Positions 56,703 through 64,000 of a stretch of 64,000 bases of DNA are shown here, one piece after another. Every line of letters begins with the position of its first letter. Position 1 is the first letter of the stretch. A model generated the notes under the pieces. The model searched no databases and was not told the DNA's origin. It worked only from the letters and a program-made list of their open reading frames with translations. Source of the DNA: Lachnospiraceae bacterium (lineage in GTDB: Bacteria > Bacillota > Clostridia > Lachnospirales > Lachnospiraceae); NCBI GenBank assembly GCA_022483465.1, contig JAKVNF010000002.1, positions 124,001-188,000 of the forward strand, written 5' to 3'. The position numbers and the translations under genes are program-made.

Positions 56703-56781
56703 AACGGTCAGATGAGCGTATTGCCGGACAGAGATGGAAACCTGTCCGTGCTAAGGCCGCGAAGCGGCCCTGGAGGAAAAC

Positions 56782-58206
56782 ATGGTAAAGACAGACAAGA
56801 GAGTACACACTGCAACCGCGGTGAAGGATCCGAATGTAAAGCTCAGCTTCCTGGAGCGCCTGGGGTACGGCGCCGGGGACTATGCGGGGAACCTGGTCTA
56901 TTCCGCGATCAGCGCCTTCCTTTTGGTCTACTACACCAACGTGGTCGGCGCTTCCGCTGCGGCGGCCGCCTCGATCATCGCCATCAGCAAGTTCTTTGAC
57001 GGCGTCTCGGACCTCGTGATGGGCTACATCATCGACCGCACCCACACGAAGATCGGCAAGGCAAAGCCCTGGATCCAGCGGCTGTTCATCCCGCTCGCCG
57101 TCTGCGAGGTGCTGATGTTCACGGTGCCGTCCTCCTGGGCCTCCGGCGCACAGCTTGCGTACATGTTCCTGACTTACAACCTGGTCTCCACGGTCTTCTA
57201 CACCGGCATCAACGTCCCCTACGCGACGATGCAGGGCCTGATGACCACCAATCAGTATGAGAGAGGCGTTCTTGGCACCTTCCGGAACCTCCTTGCCACC
57301 GCGGGCACCATGACGATCAACACCGTCATGTACAAGATGACCGCCTTCTTCGGCGGTGGGGATGTCTACACCCAGCGCGGCTGGACGCTGACTACCATCG
57401 TCCTGATGCTGGTCTTCTGCGCGGTCACCATCTTCCAGCTGGCCACCACCCACGAGCGGGTCGACTCCTACAGCACGGACCAGGAGGGGAAGGATGAGAA
57501 GGTCAGCTTCGGAAAGGGACTCAAGGCCCTGGTCACAAACCGCTACTGGCTGCTCCTCATCGTCATGATCTTCAGCATGTACTTCATGATGTCCACGTTC
57601 TTCGGCTCTGCCGCCTACTACGCCCAGTACATCCTCGGCAGCACCGACTACTACACCCCGGTCTCCAACGCCCTGTCCCTGGCCCAGATCCTGACCCTGT
57701 TCGCCACCCCCTTTGTCATGAAGAAGGTGGGAAAGCGCAACACCGCCCTGCTCGGCGCGGTGATCTCCGGCGCGGGCTTTCTGATCAACGGCTTTGTGGG
57801 GGACTCCGTCGCGGCCGTCACCGCGCTCTCCGCCGTCAAGGGCATCGGCTTTGGCATGATGGGCGGCACGATGTTCGGCATGCTGCAGGATGCCATCACC
57901 TACGGCGAATGGCAGGTCGGCTTCAACCATGCGGGCATGGGCAACGCCGCCTCCTCCTTCTGCATGAAGATCGGTTCCGGCATCGGCACCGCTGCCCTGG
58001 GCTGGATCCTGGGAGCCGGCGGCTTCGACGCCCAGATGGCCGTCCAGAGCGCAGCTGGCGCGAACGCGATCCGCGTCGCCTTCGTCTGGGTGCCCGTCAT
58101 CACCTCGGTGATCTCCATCGTGGTGCTCCTGTTCTTTGATCTCGACAAGAAGTACGCCGCCATCGCCAAGGATCTGGCTGAGGGCCGGCACAAGAATGAC
58201 GCCTGA
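56782..58206 (+). CDS. glycoside-pentoside-hexuronide (GPH) cation symporter
   Basis: A 474-residue major-facilitator protein with twelve helices. ERLGYGAGDYAGNLVYSAIS starts the first helix, and DGVSDLVMGYIIDRTHTKIGKAKPW is the family signature after helix 2. It imports glycosides with Na+ or H+. TGGAGGAAAAC precedes the ATG. It lies between GH5 and GH30 genes, so it probably imports their beta-glucoside substrate. Confidence 0.93.
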   Translation: MVKTDKRVHTATAVKDPNVKLSFLERLGYGAGDYAGNLVYSAISAFLLVYYTNVVGASAAAAASIIAISKFFDGVSDLVMGYIIDRTHTKIGKAKPWIQRLFIPLAVCEVLMFTVPSSWASGAQLAYMFLTYNLVSTVFYTGINVPYATMQGLMTTNQYERGVLGTFRNLLATAGTMTINTVMYKMTAFFGGGDVYTQRGWTLTTIVLMLVFCAVTIFQLATTHERVDSYSTDQEGKDEKVSFGKGLKALVTNRYWLLLIVMIFSMYFMMSTFFGSAAYYAQYILGSTDYYTPVSNALSLAQILTLFATPFVMKKVGKRNTALLGAVISGAGFLINGFVGDSVAAVTALSAVKGIGFGMMGGTMFGMLQDAITYGEWQVGFNHAGMGNAASSFCMKIGSGIGTAALGWILGAGGFDAQMAVQSAAGANAIRVAFVWVPVITSVISIVVLLFFDLDKKYAAIAKDLAEGRHKNDA

Positions 58207-58221
58207 GAAGGAGTACAATCC

Positions 58222-59742
58222 ATGAAGGCCGTACAAAAGACCGTAAGCTATGACGTACATACCGGTATCACTTCCGTGCAGGAGAAGGACCTTCCCCTTC
58301 GGGAGGAGGCCTACCTCCCGGTCCATGTGGAGAGCAGCGTGGTGGGCCTCTACCCGGACTACCGCTTTCAGACCGTTGAGGGCTTTGGCTGCGCCCTGAC
58401 CGAGTCCGCCTGCTACCTGCTCTCCAAGCTCTCCGAGAGCGAGCGCAGGAGGGCCCTCTCCCTCTGGTTTTCGAAAGAGGGCATGAACGCCTCCTTCCTT
58501 CGCCTCTCGATCGACTCCTGCGACTACAGCCTCTCGGAGTACCAGGCGGTGGAAGACCCCATCGCGGACCCGGAGCTTGCCACCTTTTCCATCGATCGGG
58601 ACCGGAAGTACATCCTCCCCGTGGTGAAGGAGGCGCTCTCGATGGCAGACCATCCGCTGTCCGTCCTCCTCTCCCCCTGGAGTCCGCCCAAGCAGTGGAA
58701 GACCCCGCCGGAGCTCTCCGCCAATGACGCCGCAGTCTACGGCGGCATGGGCATGCAGGTGGACACCGACCGCCCCGGCCGCTGCTTTGGCGGGCGCCTC
58801 AAACCGGAGTTCTACGGGCCCTACGCAAAGTACCTTGTAAAGTACGTGCAGGCCTACCTTGCGGAGGGGATCCCGGTGCGCATGCTCTCCATCCAGAACG
58901 AGGCCTCTGCCGCCACCAACTGGGACAGCTGCCTCTGGAGCGGAGAGGAGGAGCGGACCTTCCTCACGAAGTACCTGTACCCGGAGCTTTCACGGGCCGG
59001 CCTTGCCGGAAAGATTCAGATCTTCATCTGGGACCACAACAAGGAGCGGGCCATCGAGCACATCGATGCCTTCCTTAAGGATCCCGCCGCAAGGCAGGAG
59101 GTGGACGGCTTTGCGTTCCACTGGTACAGCGGGGACCACTTTGAGGCCCTCTCCCTCCTGCACGGAAAGTACCCGGACAAGATTCTGATGCACAGCGAGA
59201 GCTGCGGCCTCCACATCCCGGGGCGGACCACCGCCTTCGTGCTCACGAAGGAGCAGGAGGAGGCCCTTGCCGGGAAAAAGATGGAGCTGGACCAGGCGGG
59301 GGAGAGAAAGACCCCGAACCAGTGCGACCTCAAAGATGCCCTCCACTATGCCCACGACATCCTGGGAGATGTGAACCACGGCCTGCAGCGCTGGATCGAC
59401 TGGAACCTCCTCGTGGACCGAAACGGCGGCCCCCGGCACGTCCCCGGCGGCTTTGCGGCGCCCCTTGTCTATGAGGAGAACGGCACGGTTACCGAGACCA
59501 TCTCCTTTGCCTTCCTGAAGGCAATCGCCGAGGCCATCCGGCCCGGCGCCGTGCGCCTTGGGAGCAGCACCTACGGACGGGACGTGGAGGCTACAGCGGT
59601 GCGGAACCCGGACGGAACCCTTGCGGTTCTTCTCTTAAACCTCGGCACAAAACCCGCGAAGGTGAACCTCCGGTTTTCGGAAACAATCCTCCAGGACATC
59701 GCGCTTCCCTCGGATGCCCTTGTGAGCGTTCGGATTTCGTAA
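58222..59742 (+). CDS. GH30-family beta-glucosidase/glucanase
   Basis: A 506-residue retaining hydrolase without a signal peptide. The barrel has QTVEGFGCALTESACYLL, SPWSPPKQWKTP, SIQNEASAATNWDSC (acid/base Glu) and LMHSESCGL (nucleophile Glu), with a C-terminal beta-sandwich ending in LRFSETILQD. These are GH30 subfamily 1 or 3 features (glucocerebrosidase or beta-1,6-glucanase). The start is 15 bases after the symporter stop. The operon ends at a strong terminator. Confidence 0.92.
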   Translation: MKAVQKTVSYDVHTGITSVQEKDLPLREEAYLPVHVESSVVGLYPDYRFQTVEGFGCALTESACYLLSKLSESERRRALSLWFSKEGMNASFLRLSIDSCDYSLSEYQAVEDPIADPELATFSIDRDRKYILPVVKEALSMADHPLSVLLSPWSPPKQWKTPPELSANDAAVYGGMGMQVDTDRPGRCFGGRLKPEFYGPYAKYLVKYVQAYLAEGIPVRMLSIQNEASAATNWDSCLWSGEEERTFLTKYLYPELSRAGLAGKIQIFIWDHNKERAIEHIDAFLKDPAARQEVDGFAFHWYSGDHFEALSLLHGKYPDKILMHSESCGLHIPGRTTAFVLTKEQEEALAGKKMELDQAGERKTPNQCDLKDALHYAHDILGDVNHGLQRWIDWNLLVDRNGGPRHVPGGFAAPLVYEENGTVTETISFAFLKAIAEAIRPGAVRLGSSTYGRDVEATAVRNPDGTLAVLLLNLGTKPAKVNLRFSETILQDIALPSDALVSVRIS

Positions 59743-59782
59743 ACCGGAAGACGAAAGCAAAATCGTAAGACAAGCAGGCTTC

Positions 59783-59819
59783 AAAAGCCCCTTCTCCAAT
59801 CAGAGGAGAAGGGGCTTTT
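59783..59819. terminator. bidirectional terminator between GH30 and AraC genes
   Basis: AAAAGCCCCTTCTCC (59783-59797) pairs perfectly with GGAGAAGGGGCTTTT (59805-59819). The A/T ends serve both convergent genes. Confidence 0.95.
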
Positions 59820-59825
59820 CCTGTA

Positions 59826-60836
59826 TCAGCGACTGCTGCGGAATGCGGACGGCGTCATCCCGGTCTGTCTCCGGAACGCCTTCCGAAGATGCGAGGCATC
59901 ACAGAATCCCGTCTGCTCCGCGATCTCGGCGACTGACAGATCGGTGTTCAGCAGGAGCTTTTCTGCCTCGGAGATTCGGATCTCCCGGAGGTTTTCAACA
60001 AAGCCCATGCCGGTCGCACCGAGCAGGATCCGCTCTGTCTGGCGCTCGCTGTAGTGAAAGAATCCGGCAAGACTTGACAGGGAAAGGTTTCGGAAGTTGT
60101 GCTTCATGTACTCGAGAAGGAACACCGTGTCCCTGCTGACATAGCTCGTGCGGGCACCGGGGGATGAGACATCCATCTCATGGTTTCGCAAAAGAAAAGC
60201 AAAAAAGCCCGCGAGAAGACTCCGGATCATGGCCTCCCGGTAGCGCATGTGCCCGCTGCATTCCATCTCAAGATAGGAGAGAATCCGGAACAGCTGGGGA
60301 TCCTGCCCGGCAGAAAAGAGCAGCACCTGGGACGGTTCCCTTCCGTCCAAAGCCCGCGCAAAGAAGGTGTGAAGGATATCGTCCTCGGGGAGAATCCCGA
60401 AGAAGTGCTCCCGGAAGGTGGAGCGCCGCACCAGGATGTTGGTCATCTGTGCGTCCGGCTGTTCGGTGCAGACGGCGTGCTCTGTCCCCGGGGAGACGAT
60501 GAGAAGATTCCCCTGGGTGGTGACAAAGCGCTGTCCGCCGTAGAAGTTCTGAAAGACGCCGGACTTCACACAGGAGATCTCGAAGAAGTCATGGCTGTGC
60601 CAGACGGGCGGGAGGATGGCAAGGTGCGAAAAGAGAGCCACATCCTCATCTCTGCGGATGAAGGCGTCCTCCGAAAGCCGCCCGGAGAGCAGGGTGAGCG
60701 GCGTCACATTCCGGCCGGTCCCGGTAAAAAGCCCCCGCACCTCCTCGGCTGTCAAAGGCGCCTGAAAGAGCCGTTTTCCGTAGTGCTTCCGGAGGACTTC
60801 CATCTCTGCTTCCAGCTGTCTTTGTTCTTCCTGCAT
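59826..60836 (-). CDS. AraC family regulator of the rhamnosidase locus
   Basis: A 336-residue regulator. After a coiled N-terminus (QRQLEAEMEVLRKHYGKRL), a cupin domain covers about residues 60-150 (PVWHSHDFFEISCVKSG, GNLLIVSPGTEHAV). The AraC helix-turn-helix pair lies at 235-335 (LSLSSLAGFFHYSERQTERI, LSVAEIAEQTGFCDASHLRK). AAGGAAG precedes the ATG. It is divergent from the GH78 gene and likely activates it. Confidence 0.92.
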   Translation of the reverse strand: MQEEQRQLEAEMEVLRKHYGKRLFQAPLTAEEVRGLFTGTGRNVTPLTLLSGRLSEDAFIRRDEDVALFSHLAILPPVWHSHDFFEISCVKSGVFQNFYGGQRFVTTQGNLLIVSPGTEHAVCTEQPDAQMTNILVRRSTFREHFFGILPEDDILHTFFARALDGREPSQVLLFSAGQDPQLFRILSYLEMECSGHMRYREAMIRSLLAGFFAFLLRNHEMDVSSPGARTSYVSRDTVFLLEYMKHNFRNLSLSSLAGFFHYSERQTERILLGATGMGFVENLREIRISEAEKLLLNTDLSVAEIAEQTGFCDASHLRKAFRRQTGMTPSAFRSSR

Positions 60837-60924
60837 CGTAGGTCTTCCTTCCTGTCTTTCTTACGCCATTGTAGGGCAGTGAAGTGGAATCGTCAAAATT
60901 TCGTGTCGGAAATTTACCCCTGCG

Positions 60925-60950
60925 GCTGTCCGAATGATCTCTTGGACAGC
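60925..60950. promoter_or_regulatory. inverted repeat upstream of the rhamnosidase gene
   Basis: GCTGTCC (60925-60931) and GGACAGC (60944-60950) are inverted with a 12-base gap. The core TGTCCGAAT also occurs 35-45 bases before the GH5 gene (about 55491). It is a candidate AraC site. Confidence 0.4.
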
Positions 60951-60994
60951 GGGTTCCGAAAGGGTATTCTGAAAAACAGAGAGGAGAAGAACTA

Positions 60995-63614
60995 ATGAAA
61001 CAGACGGACACCGCACCCTTTATCACCGCAGGCACCACAAGCCCTTTTTATGCAAGGAAAGAATTTACCCTTTCCGCCGTGCCGGATTACGCAGAAGCCA
61101 TGGTATGCGGCCTCGGACAGTTCGCCTTTTATGTCAACGGAAAGAAGGTGGGAGATCATGTCCTGGATCCCGCCTGGACCGACTACAAAAAGCGCGTGTG
61201 TTTTGTGAAATTTGAGATCACCCCCTATCTGCAGAAGGGAAAAAACGTTCTCGCCGCGGAGGTGGGAAACGGCTGGTACCTGGCAGACAGGTCGTTCGGC
61301 TATTTCTTTCATTTTCCGTCCTTTCTTCCGCAAAACCCCAACGGGTACCGCCCCTTTGACAGGGAGCTGGTGCTCAGCGTCTGGGTGGAGATGACGTTTT
61401 CCCACGGAGAGACATATCGGATCGAAACGGATTGCTCGTGGAAGACGGCGCCTCATCCCGTGACGCACACAAACTGCTACGGAAGCGAGATGATCGACCA
61501 CAGGAAGCAGATCCCTGGCTGGAACCTGCCAAAGATCCCTGCAGGGACCTGGCAGAATGCCGCCATCGCGGCCTCCTCCCAAGAGCTCTCGGCACTTGCC
61601 GCACCGACCATCATCCCTCCCATCCGGGTGCTGCGTTCCCTCCCTGGGACCTTTCTGTATCAGAAGGAGGGCAAATCCGTCTATGACTTTGGCACCAACT
61701 GCGCCGGCATGCTCTCGCTCCGGGTTAGGGGAAAGCGGGGAGAAGAGATCACCGTACGCCCCGCAGAAAAACTCGGTGCAGACGGACTGCCGGACCAGAT
61801 GGCGGATGGCTGGATCCCGATCGACGTAAAGGAGGTCCTGATCCCGGGAGAGAATGACACCTTTGAGACGTTCTCCCAGACCTTCACCTATGTGGGCGCA
61901 AGATACCTGGCCGTGTCCGCTCCGCCGGAGGATGTCGCGTGGGTCCGCCTCGATGCCATTTCCTCCGCAATAGAGGATGCCGGTACCTTTTCCTGTGATG
62001 ACAGGCGCTATGAAGAGGTACTCACTCTGATCAAAACGGCCATGGAATCCAATCTCCAGAGCGTCCACACGGACTGCCCGACCATCGAGCGCTTTGCCTG
62101 GCAGGAGGTCAACCACCTGCTGGCACCGTCTGTGATGTTTCTGAAGCAGGTCCGCCCTCACTGGGAAAAGTTCCTTACGGATCTTCGGGATGCGCAGCTC
62201 ACAAAGGAGGATCACTTTCACGACGGAAAGGGAGGCGAGTATTACCCCGGAGCGGGCCTTGTCCCCTCCCAGGCGCCCTGCTATGACCCGAACGTGCTTC
62301 CGATTCCAGGACTCGGCGATTTCTACAATGCCCCCGGCTGGGGAAGCAGCATTCTTCTCGGCACCAGATGGCACTATCTCTTTGGCGTTAGTAAAGAACC
62401 GGGTTGACGGGTTCCATACCACAACCTCCATGGTGAACTCTCGACGCGATAATGTCTGATGAAGATATAGAATCCCCATTTGGAGCTCTTTTCTTCTCTG
62501 CATAATGCCTATCTTGTTATTTATAGTCACATGCTCGGCAAGTGGGTGTATGCTTTTAGGCAATCTAGGTGATGCTTTGTTACATGATGCAACACAGCAC
62601 GGATAGGAGTGTACCCAGCTCGAGCTCAAAGTGAGGGATTAGTGGTCTCATGCTAGGCGATCGCTTATCAACCCGTTTCTTAACTAACGCCATCTCTTTT
62701 ATGGGGACAGGCGCGTTGTTGCGGACAACTATGAGGCGGGAAAGCGCTACGTCTCCTTCCTCGACACGTGCCTGGATGCAGATGGCCTGCTGTCCTGCGG
62801 CCTCGGAGACTGGGGCAATCCAAAGCAGCGCTTTGCAAAAGAGAACATCGACACCGCGCTGTACTATGCCGATGTCAGAACCCTGGCAGACTTTGCAGGG
62901 ATCCTGGGAATGCCCGGGGAGCAAGCAGCTTTCCGGAAGAAAGCGCAGGAGATTTCTGAGAACTACAACCTTGTCTTTCTTGCCCGCGATGATAGGTCGG
63001 GAAAAATGAGCTATCGGCTGAAGGACGGATCCCCTGCAACCCAGGCGGCGCTTGCGCTGCCCCTTTTCTGGAAAATGGTTCCCGAAGAAGCCAGGGCAGA
63101 TACCGCCTCAGCCCTTGTCAGACAGGTTGAAGCGGACGGCACCCTGCTTGCGGGGGAGGTGGGACTTGCCTACCTCATCCCGGTCCTCTCGGACCTTGGC
63201 CGGAATGACCTCGTCAATGCCTTCCTCCTTCGAGGGGAGCACCCGGGGTATTATGCCTTTGTGCGGGACGGGGAGACCTCCCTCGGGGAGTACTGGAAGA
63301 CCAATCCCCGAAGCCACAACCACGACATGTTGGGACACATCGCCGCCTGGTATTTCTACGGCATGGCGGGAATCCGGCCTCTTGCACCCGGATTTTCCCG
63401 GGTTCTCATAAGGCCCTGGCTTCCAAAGGAATGCAGCCATCTTACCTGCACCTATCACAGCATAGCGGGCAGCATCACCGTTATGATGGACCGCACAGGG
63501 GATGGGATTTCCCTGAAGGCAGATGCTTCATCGGGAATTACCCTCACTTTGGACACCAGCCTTCTCGGGGATGAAAAGGCAAATCAAAAACAGGAGAGCA
63601 GAACAAGTGAATGA
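60995..63614 (+). pseudogene. GH78 alpha-L-rhamnosidase, interrupted by MITE C
   Basis: The first piece (60995-62383) has the N-terminal beta-sandwich (EAMVCGLGQFAFYVNGKKVG, AEVGNGWYL), the Bac_rhamnosid domain (VYDFGTNCAGMLSLRVRGKR) and the barrel start (VHTDCPTIERFAWQEV). The second piece (62700-63614) continues YGDRRVVADNYEAGKRYVSF to the C-terminal domain (IRPWLPKECSHLTC). Removing the MITE and one duplication gives a single 767-residue frame, normal for intracellular GH78. The insertion brings a stop after KEPG at 62405, so the enzyme is inactivated. Confidence 0.92.
62384..62691 (-). mobile_element. IS1595-type MITE, copy C (308 bp, inverted)
   Basis: Same 308-bp sequence as copies A and B in the opposite orientation. 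An 8-bp duplication ATCTCTTT flanks it (62376-62383, 62692-62699). It disrupts the rhamnosidase gene, which shows that its movement is recent relative to that gene's intact remainder. Confidence 0.93.
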
Positions 63615-64000
63615 CATCAGAACCTGGTCAAACAAACGCAATCCGCTGCTTCCGCTGGACATCCATATCCCGGACGCGGAGGGCCACGTCATGCCTGACG
63701 GGAAGCTCTACCTTTACGGGAGCTTCGACGAGAAAGAAGACGTCTACTGCAGCGACCGCTACCACGTGGTCTCGACGCCGGACATGCTCCACTGGACCAT
63801 CCACGACACCTCCCTCTCGGGGGAGCAGATCCCCTGGTTTTCTGATCCGAACGCCCCGAAATACCCCGGCATCGACTGGTCCCACCCGACCCCCTTCATC
63901 CGAAAGATGCTCGAGGAGACAAAGGCGAAGGAAGGCACCGACATGAAGGAGAAGTTCGAGAAGAAGAAGGATGCGGCCCCGGAGCCCCTTCTCTTTGCCC
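63607..64000 (+). CDS. GH43-like glycoside hydrolase (N-terminal part, cut by window edge)
   Basis: A GTG start at 63607 overlaps the rhamnosidase stop by 8 bases, with AGGAGAG 10 bases upstream. The visible 131 residues include NKRNPLLPLDIHIPDAEGHV, GKLYLYGSFDEKEDVYCSDR and VVSTPDMLHWTIHD, the first blade of a five-bladed GH43 propeller with its early acidic residue. Substrates of such enzymes are usually arabinosides, xylosides or galactosides. With GH78 it fits degradation of a pectic or glycoside-decorated polymer. The rest lies outside the window. Confidence 0.8.
   Translation, partial: MNDIRTWSNKRNPLLPLDIHIPDAEGHVMPDGKLYLYGSFDEKEDVYCSDRYHVVSTPDMLHWTIHDTSLSGEQIPWFSDPNAPKYPGIDWSHPTPFIRKMLEETKAKEGTDMKEKFEKKKDAAPEPLLFA

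Noticed and set aside
60992-62629. 545-codon minus-strand frame across the rhamnosidase gene and MITE
   Set aside because: It is antisense to GH78 and only its first 80 codons come from the MITE; no family is recognisable.

Overview
The window reads as chromosome of a GC-rich anaerobic Firmicute, most likely a Lachnospiraceae-type gut or rumen Clostridium. Reasons: the core order era-recO, the single-chain glycyl-tRNA synthetase next to alaS, the NusG-domain-II/Gx pair, scpA-scpB, a biotin-dependent sodium-pump decarboxylase operon, AGGAGG-type ribosome binding sites, and many intracellular-type glycoside hydrolases with AraC regulators. The species cannot be named from sequence alone.

Layout. 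1-2440: end of an unknown gene, era, recO and a sortase-like gene. 2800-5700: a type II toxin-antitoxin pair in ruins (antitoxin split by a complete IS200/IS605 element with TnpA and TnpB, toxin frameshifted) next to a phage tape-measure fragment. 6100-17240: housekeeping genes (glyS, alaS, NusG-II/Gx pair, an HTH regulator, rpsU, a phosphoesterase, scpA, scpB). 17461-22758: a five-gene operon with two different carboxyltransferases, a biotin carrier, an OadG-like protein and the OadB-type sodium pump. 22982-25976: a small ISL3-derived element and an IS91-like transposase with a tyrosine recombinase. 26083-33234: MBOAT acyltransferase plus SGNH partner, LysR regulator, nitrilase and glycogen debranching enzyme. 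33387-38909: MarR gene beside a wrecked ABC exporter carrying an IS4/IS1634-like transposase, an orphan response regulator and a secreted repeat protein. 39230-46725: group II intron, phosphoglucomutase, and an IS110/IS1111-type element itself interrupted twice. 46777-52863: sugar-binding lipoprotein, a truncated permease, an ISL3 element interrupted by an IS1595 element, and an N-acetylhexosamine-kinase-like gene. 52942-64000: MATE exporter and two AraC-controlled glycan loci (GH5-symporter-GH30, and GH78-GH43).

The strongest theme is recent transposition. I could define seven insertions by their ends, six of them with exact target duplications. Three 308-bp non-autonomous elements (41082, 45420, 62384) carry the terminal repeats of the IS1595 element at 50189 and each has its own 8-bp duplication. 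A 259-bp element at 22982 carries ISL3 ends matching the ISL3 copy at 48758. Host genes hit include an antitoxin, an ABC exporter, a sugar permease, a rhamnosidase and the leader of phosphoglucomutase.

How the genes work together: the decarboxylase operon probably couples decarboxylation or transcarboxylation to Na+ export. The C-terminal third is carbohydrate uptake and hydrolysis: an ABC importer (now broken), a cation symporter, cytoplasmic GH5/GH30/GH78/GH43 enzymes, a sugar kinase and phosphoglucomutase feeding glycolysis or glycogen. No tRNA, rRNA or CRISPR array was recognised.
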